DNA from: Devosia elaeis
GTDB lineage: Bacteria; Pseudomonadota; Alphaproteobacteria; Rhizobiales; Devosiaceae
Reading direction: 5' to 3'
Length of the DNA: 51,187 bases
Assembly: GCF_001650025.1 (NCBI RefSeq)
Contig: NZ_LVVY01000126.1
Location: forward strand, 1-51,187
Numbering within the stretch: the first letter of the stretch is position 1; each line of letters opens with the position of its first letter. Of this stretch, positions 34,336 to 43,662 are shown in pieces. Below the pieces are notes generated by a model. It made no database searches. It saw only the letters and a program-made list of their open reading frames with translations, and was not told the origin of the DNA. Position numbers and translations under genes: made by a program.

Positions 34336-35376
34336 ATGAAGAAGTCTCTGGCCGGCCTCGCCGCCTTGCTGATGATGGGCTCGATGGCCCTGGCGCAGGA
34401 ATATACAGTTCGCCTGCCCAACGTTGATCCGCCGCTGTCCAAAGTGGGCGAGCTGACCTATCCCAACCACACCTATGCGATGATGCGCACGTTCAAGGAC
34501 GCGCTGGAAAGCCTGTCCGGCGGCCGCATCGCGGTGGAACTCTATCCGAGCGGCACCCTGGGCGACCTGCGCGAAAACCTGGAGGCGGTGCAGGCCGGCG
34601 TATTGGAGGCTGCCACGCCCAACGAGGCGACCGTCTCCGGCTTCTTCCCCAAGATCCAGCTGACGACCATTCCCTATGTCTTCCCCAATGCCGTCGTGGC
34701 CTGGGATGTCCTGGACGGGGAATGGGGCGACGCCCTTTTCGACGAGATGGCGGCCACCACCGGCCTGCGCGCCGTTTCCATCGGCGAGAATGCCGGCTTC
34801 CGCATCTGGGCCAACAATGTTCGCCCTGTCGTCGAGCCGGCCGACATGGAAGGCCTCAAGATCCGCACCATGGAAATCACCGCGCATCAGGAAATGGTGT
34901 CGAGCCTGGGTGCCCTGCCCACCGCCATCCCCTGGCTCGAGGTCTATGGTGCGCTGCAGACCGGCGTTGTCGACGGCGCGGAACTGCCGATCATCGGCAC
35001 GCTGCAGCAGAACCTGCAGGAAGTGCTGAAATACGCCACCATCGACCAGCACGTTTATAGCCTGGTCTTCATCGTGGTGAACGAGCAATGGTTCCAGGGC
35101 CTGCCGCCCGAACTGCGCGAAGCGGTGGTGCTGGCCGGCCGCCAGGCCGCCGTCGCCGGGCGCGGCCTCTCCCAGACCCTGGTCAGCGACGTGATCGAGG
35201 AATTCCGCAAGCGCGGCGTCGAGATCACCTCGTCGAGCCCCGAGCAGGTCGCGGCTTTCCGCGCGGCGGCCCAGCCCCGGGTGCTGGACTGGATGGTCGG
35301 CCAGTTCGGCCAGGATCAGGTGGATGGCTTCCTGGGGGCCGTCGAGGCGGCCCAGGCCGAGCTTTCGGCCGAATAA
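34336..35376 (+). CDS. TRAP transporter substrate-binding protein, DctP family
   Basis: The 346-residue periplasmic protein starts at the ATG preceded by GGGAGGAT and has a signal peptide (MKKSLAGLAALLMMGSMALA). The DctP fold shows GGRIAVELYPSGTLGD and the conserved Arg-containing segment GLKIRTMEI, where Arg usually binds the carboxylate of the ligand. The ligand is therefore probably an organic or sugar acid. The small and large membrane subunits follow in order. Confidence 0.93.
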   Translation: MKKSLAGLAALLMMGSMALAQEYTVRLPNVDPPLSKVGELTYPNHTYAMMRTFKDALESLSGGRIAVELYPSGTLGDLRENLEAVQAGVLEAATPNEATVSGFFPKIQLTTIPYVFPNAVVAWDVLDGEWGDALFDEMAATTGLRAVSIGENAGFRIWANNVRPVVEPADMEGLKIRTMEITAHQEMVSSLGALPTAIPWLEVYGALQTGVVDGAELPIIGTLQQNLQEVLKYATIDQHVYSLVFIVVNEQWFQGLPPELREAVVLAGRQAAVAGRGLSQTLVSDVIEEFRKRGVEITSSSPEQVAAFRAAAQPRVLDWMVGQFGQDQVDGFLGAVEAAQAELSAE

Positions 35377-35392
35377 TCGGTCCCGACAAGGA

Positions 35393-35413
35393 GGCAGGCG
35401 CTGCGCGCCTGCC
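35393..35413 (+). promoter_or_regulatory. Intercistronic hairpin after dctP
   Basis: GGCAGGCGC-TGC-GCGCCTGCC is a perfect 9-bp stem just after the dctP stop with no U-tract. It could protect the dctP message so that binding protein exceeds the membrane subunits. Confidence 0.5.
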
Positions 35414-35461
35414 CAACAAGGCGCCTCGAATGCGCCCATCTGTCCTGAGGAGGAACGAGGC

Positions 35462-35989
35462 ATGTCTGCCTTCATGAAGTTCGCGGACCTGTTGCTGGTC
35501 CTGGCCAAATTGCTGACGATCCTGATCGTCGCCGGCATGGTCACATCGGTTCTGGTCGGCGTGTTCTTCCGCTTCGTCATCCCGATCCCCATGGCCTGGC
35601 CCCCGGAGGCCGCGCGTTTTCTCATGGTCGCCGTCACCATGATCGGCGCCAGCGTGGCCATCCGGCAACTCGACCATGTCGGCATCACCCTGCTGGTCGA
35701 TCGCCTGCCGCGCGGCCTTGCCCTGGCGCTCTACGTTTTCGGCAGCGGCCTCATCATAGTCTTCCTGCTCGTCTTCATCTGGTTCAGCACGCGTCTGACG
35801 CTGGAAATGGGGCCGCGCCAGATCTCGTCCTCGCTGGGTCTCAACATGATCGTCGCCTATATCGCCATGCCCATTGGCGGCTTCATGATGCTGGTTCAGC
35901 AGATCGCCGCTCTGCTCGAAGCCATACAGCGCAGCCGGACGGGCGGGTCGCCTTTCGCCCTGGCCACCAGTTCCGCGACCTCCGTTTAG
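35462..35989 (+). CDS. TRAP transporter small membrane subunit, DctQ family
   Basis: The 175-residue protein has four membrane segments, the family number, and the PPEAARFLMVAVTMIGASVAI region that corresponds to the conserved DctQ motif (usually W-x-E-E-x-x-R). The ATG at 35462 has GAGGAGGAACG upstream; the frame continues upstream without a signal. It pairs with the DctM subunit to form the sodium-driven importer. Confidence 0.92.
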   Translation: MSAFMKFADLLLVLAKLLTILIVAGMVTSVLVGVFFRFVIPIPMAWPPEAARFLMVAVTMIGASVAIRQLDHVGITLLVDRLPRGLALALYVFGSGLIIVFLLVFIWFSTRLTLEMGPRQISSSLGLNMIVAYIAMPIGGFMMLVQQIAALLEAIQRSRTGGSPFALATSSATSV

Positions 35990-36003
35990 AATAGGCCCGT
36001 TCC

Positions 36004-37290
36004 ATGATTTTCGCTGGTATCGCTTTCGCGGCGCTTCTTTTCATCGGCATGCCCATCGCCTTCGTGGTCGGCATCGTCTCCATGGGCCTCATGTTCGAGG
36101 CCGGCGGCAGCCAGTTCTTGCTGCTGGTTCCCCAGCGCATGTTCGCCGGCCTTAATGTCTTCACCATCATGGCCATCCCCTTCTTCTTTCTGGCCGCCGA
36201 GTTGATGTCCGCTTCCAAGGTGATTGAGGACATCATGGATTTCGCCGACGCCCTGGTGGGGCGGCTGCGCGGGGGCATGGCGCATGTGAACATCCTGAAC
36301 AGCGCCTTCTTCGCCGGCGTGTCGGGTTCGGCCATTGCCGATATCGCCAGCCTGGGCGCCATCGAGATCCGCGCCATGGAAGCTCATGGCTACGACAAGC
36401 GCTTCGCCACCGCGCTCACCGTCGCCTCCTCCTTGGTGGGGGCCATCATTCCGCCCAGCATCATCCTGATGCTCTATGCCTCCATCGCCCAGGTTTCGGT
36501 GGCCTCGATCTTCCTGGCCGCCATGGTGCCGGGCTTTCTCATGGTGGCCCTGTTGATGCTGGTCGTCATGCTGTTGGCCCGCAAATACAATTTTCCCCGC
36601 CGCGAAACCCGCATTCCGCCGCGCGAATTCGTCGCCATCGGCATGCGCGCGTCGCTGGCGCTGATGATGCCGGTCATCATCATGGGCGGCATTGTCAGCG
36701 GCATCTTCACCGCGACCGAAGCCGCGTCCGTGGCGGTGCTCTACGTGCTGATCCTGGGCCTGTTCATCAAGCGCACGCTCAAATGGGGCGACATCGCTCC
36801 AGCCCTGCTGCGGGCCGGCGTCATGACCTCGGTGATTTTCATGGTTCTGGCGACTGCTAATGTCTTCGGCTGGTTCATCGGCCTCGAACGGTTGCCGGAA
36901 GCCGTCGCCTCCGGCCTCACCGGCATCGCCTCGGATCCGCTGACCCTGCTCTTCCTCATTACCGGCGTGCTGATCGTCGTCGGCATGTTCATGGATGTGG
37001 GCGCCGCCCTCATCGTCATGGCGCCGATCCTGGCGCCGGCGGCCATAAGCGCCGGCATCCATCCGATCCATTTCGGCATCGTCATGTCGCTGACGCTGGT
37101 CATGGGTCTCAGCACGCCGCCGGTCGGGCCGTGCCTGTTTGCCGCCGCCAGCGTCAGCAAGCTCAAGATCGAGGCCATCAGCCTGGCCATGCTGCCCTTC
37201 TATGCCGTGCAGCTGATATTCCTGGCCATCCTGATCCTCGTGCCTGAAATATCTCTCGCCTTGCCGCGCGCCGCCGGCTTCATCAACTGA
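36004..37290 (+). CDS. TRAP transporter large membrane subunit, DctM family
   Basis: The 428-residue protein has about 12 membrane segments and the DctM motifs: IPFFFLAAELM near residue 60, GVSGSAIADIASLGAIEI near 100-120 and GLSTPPVGPCLF near 370. It is the ion-coupled transport subunit of the TRAP system. The start is 14 bases after the dctQ stop. Confidence 0.95.
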   Translation: MIFAGIAFAALLFIGMPIAFVVGIVSMGLMFEAGGSQFLLLVPQRMFAGLNVFTIMAIPFFFLAAELMSASKVIEDIMDFADALVGRLRGGMAHVNILNSAFFAGVSGSAIADIASLGAIEIRAMEAHGYDKRFATALTVASSLVGAIIPPSIILMLYASIAQVSVASIFLAAMVPGFLMVALLMLVVMLLARKYNFPRRETRIPPREFVAIGMRASLALMMPVIIMGGIVSGIFTATEAASVAVLYVLILGLFIKRTLKWGDIAPALLRAGVMTSVIFMVLATANVFGWFIGLERLPEAVASGLTGIASDPLTLLFLITGVLIVVGMFMDVGAALIVMAPILAPAAISAGIHPIHFGIVMSLTLVMGLSTPPVGPCLFAAASVSKLKIEAISLAMLPFYAVQLIFLAILILVPEISLALPRAAGFIN

Positions 37291-37312
37291 CCCGATCGAC
37301 GAGGCTAGCGCC

Positions 37313-39013
37313 ATGAAGAAACTGATCAACGATCCCCGGCACCTGGTGCGTGAAGTGCTCGAGGGCCTGGCCGATACCAGTCCCGGCCTGGCGCTGCTCG
37401 ATACCGAGAACGTGCTGATCCGCTGGGATGACGGTCCGGTAGCCGAAAGGCCCGTCGCCGTTCTGTCCGGCGGTGGCAGCGGCCACGAACCCGGACATGC
37501 CGGCTATGTCGGCGCGGGCATGCTGAGCGCCGCCATTGCCGGGGATGTCTTCACCTCCCCCAGCGTGGATGCCGTTCTGGCGGCCATCAAGGCCGTGGCC
37601 GGCCCGCGGGGCGCCGTCCTTATCGTCAAGAATTATACCGGCGACCGGCTCAATTTCGGTCTCGCCGCCGAAATGGCCAGCGCCCAGGGCATACCGACCG
37701 AAATCGTGGTCGTCGCCGACGACGTCGCCCTGCGCGACATCGTTGCGCCCGAGCGCCGCCGCGGCATTGCCGGCACGGTGTTGGTCCACAAGATCGCCGG
37801 CAGTGCCGCTGCTCGTGGCCTGCCGCTGGCCGAAGTCACGGCGCTGGCGCGCAAAGCCGCCGATTCCGTCGGCACGATGGGCGTGGCGCTGGGGGCCTGC
37901 ACGGTTCCTTCCGTCGGCGCGCCGGGTTTTACCCTGGAGGCGGACGAGATCGAGATCGGCCTGGGCATCCACGGCGAGAAGGGCGTGGAGCGGGCCCCGC
38001 TGCAACCGGCCGATGCCCTGGTGGATCGGCTGATCGACACCATTCTCGAAGACAGGAAGCTGGGCGCGGGCCAACGAGTGGCAATTCTCGTGAACGGGCT
38101 CGGCAGTACGCCGCCGATCGAATTGACCGTTGTGGCCCGGCGCGCCCTGGCACGCGCCAGGGAATTCGGCCTTCTCGTCGAGCGCCTCTATTGCGGTGTC
38201 TATCTCTCCGCGCTCGATATGCCCGGCTGTTCCATCAGCATCCTGCCGCTCACCGATACATTGCTCGCCGCGCTCGATGCGCCCACCGAGGCGCGCGGCT
38301 GGAACAGCGATGGGCGTGTTGCGCCGGAACGTCATGTCGTGGCCGCGCCGCAAACGGCCGGCACCGGCATGGATCATCCTCCGGGTCCGCAGGCCGACGC
38401 TATTCGGGCGGCGGTCGAGGCGGTCGCCACAGCGCTGATTGCGCATGAACCGACGCTGGCCGATCTCGACAGCCGGGCCGGGGACGGCGATCTCGGGGCA
38501 AGCATGGTGCGCGGCGCCGAGGCCATTCGCGCCCTGCCGGACCAGGCCTTCAATACGCCGGCCTCGGCCTGCGCGGCCATCGCCGATGCGCTGCGGCGCG
38601 CCATTGCCGGCAGTTCGGGCCCCTTCTATGCCGTGGGCCTGGTCCGGGCCGCTGGCGTGCTTCAGGACAAGGCCGCGGCATCGGGCCAGGACTGGTCGGA
38701 CGCCTTTACCGCCGCCGTCGAGGCGGTGGAACAATTAGGCGGGGCTCGCGTCGGAAACCGCACCATGGTCGATGCCCTGCGCCCCGCCGCCGAAATTTGG
38801 GCGCAAAAACTCGCCGGCGGGGCCGAGCCTTCGGCGGCGTTCGAGGCTGCCGTCACGGCCGCCAGCGATGGGGCGGAGGCAACGGCCGCCATGAAGCCTT
38901 CGCTTGGCCGTTCGGCCTATCTCGGCGACCGCGCCTTGGGGGTCAGGGATGGCGGCGCCGTTGCCGTTTCGCTTTGGCTCAAGGCCATTTCGGACCAGCT
39001 TTCCGCCAGCTAG
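37313..39013 (+). CDS. Fused dihydroxyacetone/triose kinase (DhaK-DhaL)
   Basis: The 566-residue protein joins a DhaK domain (about 1-330, with GGGSGHEPGHAGYVG and the substrate-binding His220 in GIHGEKGVER) to a DhaL ATP-binding domain (about 360-560, with DLDSRAGDGDLGASM supplying the Mg-binding aspartates). ATP-dependent enzymes of this layout phosphorylate dihydroxyacetone, glyceraldehyde or similar ketoses and aldoses. It is the last gene after the TRAP genes. With the DapA-family aldolase it could take on a triose released from an imported keto-deoxy acid (inference). Confidence 0.9.
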   Translation: MKKLINDPRHLVREVLEGLADTSPGLALLDTENVLIRWDDGPVAERPVAVLSGGGSGHEPGHAGYVGAGMLSAAIAGDVFTSPSVDAVLAAIKAVAGPRGAVLIVKNYTGDRLNFGLAAEMASAQGIPTEIVVVADDVALRDIVAPERRRGIAGTVLVHKIAGSAAARGLPLAEVTALARKAADSVGTMGVALGACTVPSVGAPGFTLEADEIEIGLGIHGEKGVERAPLQPADALVDRLIDTILEDRKLGAGQRVAILVNGLGSTPPIELTVVARRALARAREFGLLVERLYCGVYLSALDMPGCSISILPLTDTLLAALDAPTEARGWNSDGRVAPERHVVAAPQTAGTGMDHPPGPQADAIRAAVEAVATALIAHEPTLADLDSRAGDGDLGASMVRGAEAIRALPDQAFNTPASACAAIADALRRAIAGSSGPFYAVGLVRAAGVLQDKAAASGQDWSDAFTAAVEAVEQLGGARVGNRTMVDALRPAAEIWAQKLAGGAEPSAAFEAAVTAASDGAEATAAMKPSLGRSAYLGDRALGVRDGGAVAVSLWLKAISDQLSAS

Positions 39014-39037
39014 GAGCGCGGCTATCCGTTTGATATT

Positions 39038-40072
39038 TCAGTCTGAAATGGGCGTTTGCAGATAGCCGGCGATGAGCCGTCCGAGTTCCAGGAGCGAGGC
39101 CATATGGGTGCGCTCCCAGCCATGGGAGCTGTCGAGGGAGAAGCAGACCAGGCCCACGCGCAGATCCCATCCGGCCTCGATTGCGGCGGCGCTGTCGGAG
39201 CGATAGTGGCGGAACGTATCGCGTTCACATGCGATGCCGTCACGTTCACAGACTGTGAGCATTTGGCGTATCATTCTGGCGTCGAACGGACCTTGGCGGT
39301 CGCGCATTGCTATCGTCACGGCGCCATCGCGCGAGGTCTGGTTCGGAGCGGTGACCGCGTTGTCGATGGCGAGCAGTTCCTCGACCTCCGGACCGAAGCC
39401 GTGGGTGCCCCCGATGCCGATTTCTTCGGCGATGGTGAACATGGCCTGGAACGGTTCGGCCACCTTCACCTTGCCCTCGGCGATTGCCTTCAGCACGGCC
39501 AGGAGCGTGGCGCAGCCCGCCTTGTCGTCGAGGTGGCGCGAGACGATGAAGCCGTCGACGATTTCGGGCTGCGCGTCGATGGCGACCATGTCCCCGACGT
39601 GAAAGCCGGCGGCGATGAGCGCCTCGCGGTCGGCAAGGATGGCGTCCACGCGGATTTCCAGATTGTCCCAATCGGCGGGTTGGGTGTCGACCTCAATATT
39701 GTAGCGATGGCCCGAGGCCTTGAGCGGCAGGATGGTGCCGCGATGTTCGGCATAATCGGAAAAGATGGTGACGCGCGCGCCTTCGGCAAAGCGGGCGGCC
39801 CAGGTGCCGGTATTGCGCAGGGCGAGGCGGCCATTGGGCTTGAGCTCGGTGACCATGGCGCCCAGCGTATCGAGATGGGCGGCAAGGGCCCGGCGGGGAG
39901 CGCCCTCGCCGACCGCGACGGAGAGAACGCCGCGACGGGTATAGGAGGGCAAATAGCCCAGGTCGCGCAGCCAGGTATCGACGAGCGCTACGGCGCGCTC
40001 GGTCATGCCCACGGGGCTCGGCGTTTTGACCAAATCGATGAGGCGGGCGAGCAGATAATCGGCGTCTATCAT
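39038..40072 (-). CDS. M42-family metallopeptidase
   Basis: The 344-residue protein has the di-metal peptidase layout of M42: HLDT (His66, Asp68), HLDDKAG (Asp182), the catalytic pair in AEEIG (Glu216-Glu217) and HSH-type C-terminal ligands near SSHGWERTHM. Members are cytoplasmic aminopeptidases; some related proteins belong to osmoprotectant-dipeptide clusters. The ATG overlaps the gntR stop (ATGA), so they are co-transcribed. It probably cleaves peptides brought in by the adjacent importer. Confidence 0.9.
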   Translation of the reverse strand: MIDADYLLARLIDLVKTPSPVGMTERAVALVDTWLRDLGYLPSYTRRGVLSVAVGEGAPRRALAAHLDTLGAMVTELKPNGRLALRNTGTWAARFAEGARVTIFSDYAEHRGTILPLKASGHRYNIEVDTQPADWDNLEIRVDAILADREALIAAGFHVGDMVAIDAQPEIVDGFIVSRHLDDKAGCATLLAVLKAIAEGKVKVAEPFQAMFTIAEEIGIGGTHGFGPEVEELLAIDNAVTAPNQTSRDGAVTIAMRDRQGPFDARMIRQMLTVCERDGIACERDTFRHYRSDSAAAIEAGWDLRVGLVCFSLDSSHGWERTHMASLLELGRLIAGYLQTPISD

Positions 40073-40857
40073 GCGGTGCGGCGCTTTCGCGTGCGGGCCG
40101 GGTGGACTTCCTCGAGGAAGCGGTTCTCGAGCTTGGCCTCGAGACCCAGCATGTGCTGCTCGGCTTCGGCCATGTGCGCGGCAAGGATGGCCGAGGCCGC
40201 GGCACTGTCGCGGCGGCGCATGGCGTCGATGAGGTCGCGCTGGTGCCGGATGCCGCTCTGGCGGGAGACCGGTTCGGGCTGGACATAGATGTCCTGGGCG
40301 ATGGTCAGCTCCTTGAGGAGGCGCTGGAGAAAACGGCACGTGAAGGCCAGGATCGGATTGTCGGAATATTCGGCGACGACGGCGTGGAAATCGAGCTCGG
40401 CCATGCGCTGGTTCCAGCGCTCGGTGGCATCGGCCGGCTCGTGGTCGTAGATGCGGATGATGGCTTCCAGGCGCTTGAGACCGGCTTCATCGATATGCGG
40501 GGTGGCGCTGGCCGCAAGCTGCGGTTCGAGCACTTTGCGCATCTGGTAGATATTGGCGATCGACAGGTTCTTGGCGAACAGGAAATTGGAGAGCAGGCTC
40601 ATCGCGCGGCCCTCTGACATCCGCTCGATGAAGGCGCCGCCGCCCGGGCCGGTGCGCACGGAGATGAGGCCCTGGACCTCCAGCGCCTTCAAGGCCTCGC
40701 GCACCGTGCCCTTGCTTGCCGCGAATTGGGCGATGAGCTCGCGCTCCTGGGGCAGGCGATCGCCGGGGCCAAGGCTGTGCTCGACGATCATGCGCTTGAT
40801 GGCATCGACGATTTCGTCGGTGCGCTTGCGGCGGGGCAGGGGGATGCTTTCGCTCAT
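40069..40857 (-). CDS. GntR-family regulator, FadR/FCD subfamily
   Basis: The 262-residue protein has a GntR winged helix (about 10-75, with LPQERELIAQFAASKGTVREALKALEVQGL) and an FCD ligand domain (about 100-240, with metal-binding His residues). The start MSESIPLPRRKR is taken at 40857; the frame extends upstream through repeat sequence. It is downstream of the dipeptide importer genes and translationally coupled to the M42 gene. Its likely operator is the paired palindrome at 46421-46465. Confidence 0.92.
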   Translation of the reverse strand: MSESIPLPRRKRTDEIVDAIKRMIVEHSLGPGDRLPQERELIAQFAASKGTVREALKALEVQGLISVRTGPGGGAFIERMSEGRAMSLLSNFLFAKNLSIANIYQMRKVLEPQLAASATPHIDEAGLKRLEAIIRIYDHEPADATERWNQRMAELDFHAVVAEYSDNPILAFTCRFLQRLLKELTIAQDIYVQPEPVSRQSGIRHQRDLIDAMRRRDSAAASAILAAHMAEAEQHMLGLEAKLENRFLEEVHPARTRKRRTA

Positions 40858-40867
40858 CGTGTCGCAC

Positions 40868-41055
40868 CGAAAGGTCGTGCCATCGCCTCCCTCCCCACTC
40901 GGGTAGCGCTTGCGCGCTCCCGAGCGCAGGCTCTTGAGGGGAGGGAGTGAGGGTGGGGGTTCTGGGGTAAGCCCGGAACGCGGTGTTCTTGGAGGCCGCA
41001 GAACCCCCACCCCGGCCCTCCCCTCAAGGGGGAGGGGGGGAGGGAGGCGAAAGTA
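40868..41055. repeat. Hyphenated palindromic repeat between dppF and gntR
   Basis: CCTCCCTCCCC at the left end and GGGGAGGGAGG at the right end are inverted partners, as are AGGGTGGGGGTTCTG (about 40948) and CAGAACCCCCACCC (about 41000). The motif CCCCCACCCCGGCCCTCCCC followed by AAGGGGGAGGG is close to that at 50031-50060. It interrupts the operon between dppF and gntR. Confidence 0.75.
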
Positions 41056-41077
41056 TGGTTCTCTATGGATGGAAATC

Positions 41078-41878
41078 TCATGCGGCATCCGGGGTCAGGC
41101 GCGGCGCGCTGGCGATGAGCGACCGTGTGTAATCGTGCTGCGGGGCGGCGAAGAGCTGGGCTGCGGGCCCCATCTCCACCACTTCTCCGAGATACATGAC
41201 CGCGACGCGATCGGAAATGGCTTCGACAACGGCCAGGTCGTGGCTGATGAACAGATAGGACAGGCCGAGATCGTCCCGCAATTGCTGGAGCAGCAGGAGG
41301 ACCTGGGCCTGGACGGACACGTCGAGGGCGCTGACCGGTTCGTCGAGGACAAGGATGCTGGCCTCGGCGGCGAGCGCGCGGGCGATGGCGATGCGCTGCG
41401 CCTGGCCGCCGGAAAATTCGTGCGGATAGCGCTCGAGCGTATCCATGGGCATCTGGACGGCGTCGATGAGCGCGCGCTTGCGGGCGGCGCGCCGGGATGC
41501 GTCATAGCCGCAGAGCAGGCGCAGCGGGACATCGAGGATGTCGCCGATGGTCTTGCGCGGATTGAGCGAGGCCACCGGGTCCTGAAAGACATATTGTATG
41601 GTCCGGCCGAAGGCGCGCGTGCCCGCGGCGGCCAGCTCGGGCCAGGGCTTGTCGTCGATCAGCATGGTGCCGGCGGTCGGCGCTTCAAGGCCCACCAGCA
41701 TGCGCGCCAGGGTGGATTTGCCCGAGCCGCTCTCTCCCACGATGCCCAGCGTTTCCCCGCGTTGCAGATCGAGCGAGATGCCGCGCACCGCGCGCACTTC
41801 CGAAGCCTTGCGGCCGAACAGGGAGCGGCCGCCGCCAAAGGTCTTGACCAGATCGCGAATTTGCACGGCATCGTTCAT
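41078..41878 (-). CDS. Dipeptide/oligopeptide ABC transporter ATPase (DppF-like)
   Basis: The 266-residue ATPase has Walker A GESGSGKST (48-56), YVFQDPVASLNPR (the Dpp/Opp-type Q loop), FSGGQAQR signature and LVLDEPVSALD. It is the second ATP-binding subunit; the first is part of the fused protein upstream. Its ATG overlaps that gene's stop (ATGA). The normal C-terminal oligopeptide-HPY extension is short here. Confidence 0.93.
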   Translation of the reverse strand: MNDAVQIRDLVKTFGGGRSLFGRKASEVRAVRGISLDLQRGETLGIVGESGSGKSTLARMLVGLEAPTAGTMLIDDKPWPELAAAGTRAFGRTIQYVFQDPVASLNPRKTIGDILDVPLRLLCGYDASRRAARKRALIDAVQMPMDTLERYPHEFSGGQAQRIAIARALAAEASILVLDEPVSALDVSVQAQVLLLLQQLRDDLGLSYLFISHDLAVVEAISDRVAVMYLGEVVEMGPAAQLFAAPQHDYTRSLIASAPRLTPDAA

Positions 41879-43662
41879 GCGCCGGCCTCCTTGAAGAGCG
41901 GGCGGACACGGTCGAGGAAGCCATGGCCTTCGCCGAGTTCCGGCACGCAGGCGATGAGGCGCTTGGTATAATCGTGCTGCGGGTCGCGCAGGATGTCCTG
42001 CGTGTCCCCCTGTTCGACGATCTCGCCATGGCGCATGACGGCGACGCGGTCGCAGACCTGGGCGACGACGCCGAAATCGTGGGTGATGAGGAGAAGGGCC
42101 AGGCCGCGCTCGCGCCGCAGCGCGTCCAGGAGTTCGAGAATGCGCGCCTGGACGGTGACGTCCAGGGCAGTGGTCGGCTCGTCGGCGATGATGATGTCGG
42201 GCTCGTTGGCGAGCGCCATGGCGATGCCGATGCGCTGGCGCTGGCCGCCCGACAATTCGTGCGGATAGGCCGAGGCGCGGCTCGCGGCATCGCGGATGCC
42301 GACGCTTTCCATGAGCTCGACGGCCCGGGCATGCGCGGCGGTCTTGCCCATCTTCTGGTGCGCCAGGATGGCCTCGGCGATCTGTTCGCCTACGGCAAAA
42401 AGCGGATGCAGCGTGGTCAGCGGGTCCTGGAACACGTAGGCGACGCGAGCGCCGCGCAGGCCGATCAATTCCTGCTCGCGCAGCGACAGCACCTCCTGGC
42501 CCTCGATATAGACACCGCCCGCGGTGATGACACCGGGCGGCGAGGCGACGAGGCCCATGAGCGAAAGGGCGGTGACCGATTTGCCCGATCCGCTTTCCCC
42601 GATAAGGCCGAGGCATTCGCCCTTGCCCAGGCGGAAGCTGATGTTCCGCACGGCGGGGGTGACGCCGCCGCCATTGTCGAAGCCGGCCGACAGTCCATCG
42701 ACAACGAGGGCCGGGGCGTCCGCCAGCGTTGGCGCAGGCTTGGTCTTGCGCTCGATCCGGGTGACGGCCATGGGGCGGTCGAGAGCGCCGGAGCGGAGGC
42801 GCGGATCGAGCACGTCGCGGATGCCGTCGCCGAGAAGATTGATGCTCATCACCAGCACGAAGATCATGATGCCCGGAATGATCGAGGCGTGAGGGGCGGT
42901 GAAGAGCTGGGCCCGCGCCTGGCCGAGCATGGAGCCGAGATCGGAGGTGGGCGGCTGGGCGCCGAGGCCGAGAAAGGACAGGCCGGCGGTTTCGAGGATC
43001 ATCCAGCCGACGGTGGTCGACATGGTGATGACGATGACCGGCAGCACATTGGGCAGCACTTCGGTGAAGAGGATCGCCGCATGGCTCTTGCCGGACAGAC
43101 GCGCCGCATCGACGAATTCGCGATTGCGGATCGATACGGTGACCCCGCGAATGTTGCGGGCAAAGAAGGGGATATTGACCAGGGCAATGGCATAGAGCGC
43201 ATTCAGCAGGCCCGGTCCGAGCGCCGCGACGATGGCGATGGCGAGGAGGATATAGGGAAAGGCCATCAGCATATCGACCAGGCGCATGAGCACGCTGTCG
43301 GTGGCGCCGCGGGCATAGCCGGCGACCAGGCCGATCAGCGAGCCGAAAAGCGCCGCCAGCGCGGTGGCGCTGATGCCCACGAGAAGCGAGACCTGCGTGC
43401 CCCAGATGAGGCGGGAAAGGATGTCGCGGCCCAGATGGTCGGTGCCGAGGAGGTGACCCTGGCTGAGCGGCGGCAGCAGCCGGTTGGGCTGGTCGGTGAG
43501 ATCGGGATTGGGGATCGGCAGCACCGGCGCCAGCAGGGCCACGACGACGATGAAGCCGAAGATGAACAGGCCGGCCGCGGCGAGCCGGTTGGCCATCAGC
43601 AATTGCATATTGCCGCGGCGCTTGCGCGCGGGGGATGGGGCGGTCACGGGGCTTTCACTCAT
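41875..43662 (-). CDS. Fused ABC permease-ATPase of a dipeptide importer (DppC-DppD fusion)
   Basis: The 595-residue protein joins a DppC-type permease (about 1-300, with GTDHLGRDILSRLIWG, EAA-like DAARLSGKSHAAILFTEVLP and five to six membrane segments) to a DppD-type ATPase (about 315-595, with LIGESGSGKS, YVFQDPLTTLHP, LSGGQRQR and IIIADEPTTALD). The frame runs without stop across the junction (GDGIRDVLDPRLRSG, then the linker). The start MSESPVTAPSPARKRR overlaps the dppB stop by four bases. Such fusions are known in rhizobial-type genomes. Confidence 0.93.
   Translation of the reverse strand: MSESPVTAPSPARKRRGNMQLLMANRLAAAGLFIFGFIVVVALLAPVLPIPNPDLTDQPNRLLPPLSQGHLLGTDHLGRDILSRLIWGTQVSLLVGISATALAALFGSLIGLVAGYARGATDSVLMRLVDMLMAFPYILLAIAIVAALGPGLLNALYAIALVNIPFFARNIRGVTVSIRNREFVDAARLSGKSHAAILFTEVLPNVLPVIVITMSTTVGWMILETAGLSFLGLGAQPPTSDLGSMLGQARAQLFTAPHASIIPGIMIFVLVMSINLLGDGIRDVLDPRLRSGALDRPMAVTRIERKTKPAPTLADAPALVVDGLSAGFDNGGGVTPAVRNISFRLGKGECLGLIGESGSGKSVTALSLMGLVASPPGVITAGGVYIEGQEVLSLREQELIGLRGARVAYVFQDPLTTLHPLFAVGEQIAEAILAHQKMGKTAAHARAVELMESVGIRDAASRASAYPHELSGGQRQRIGIAMALANEPDIIIADEPTTALDVTVQARILELLDALRRERGLALLLITHDFGVVAQVCDRVAVMRHGEIVEQGDTQDILRDPQHDYTKRLIACVPELGEGHGFLDRVRPLFKEAGA

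Noticed and set aside
40072..40339. Longer N-terminus for the M42 peptidase
   Set aside because: The extension is a shifted frame of gntR; the ATG that overlaps the gntR stop gives the normal family start.
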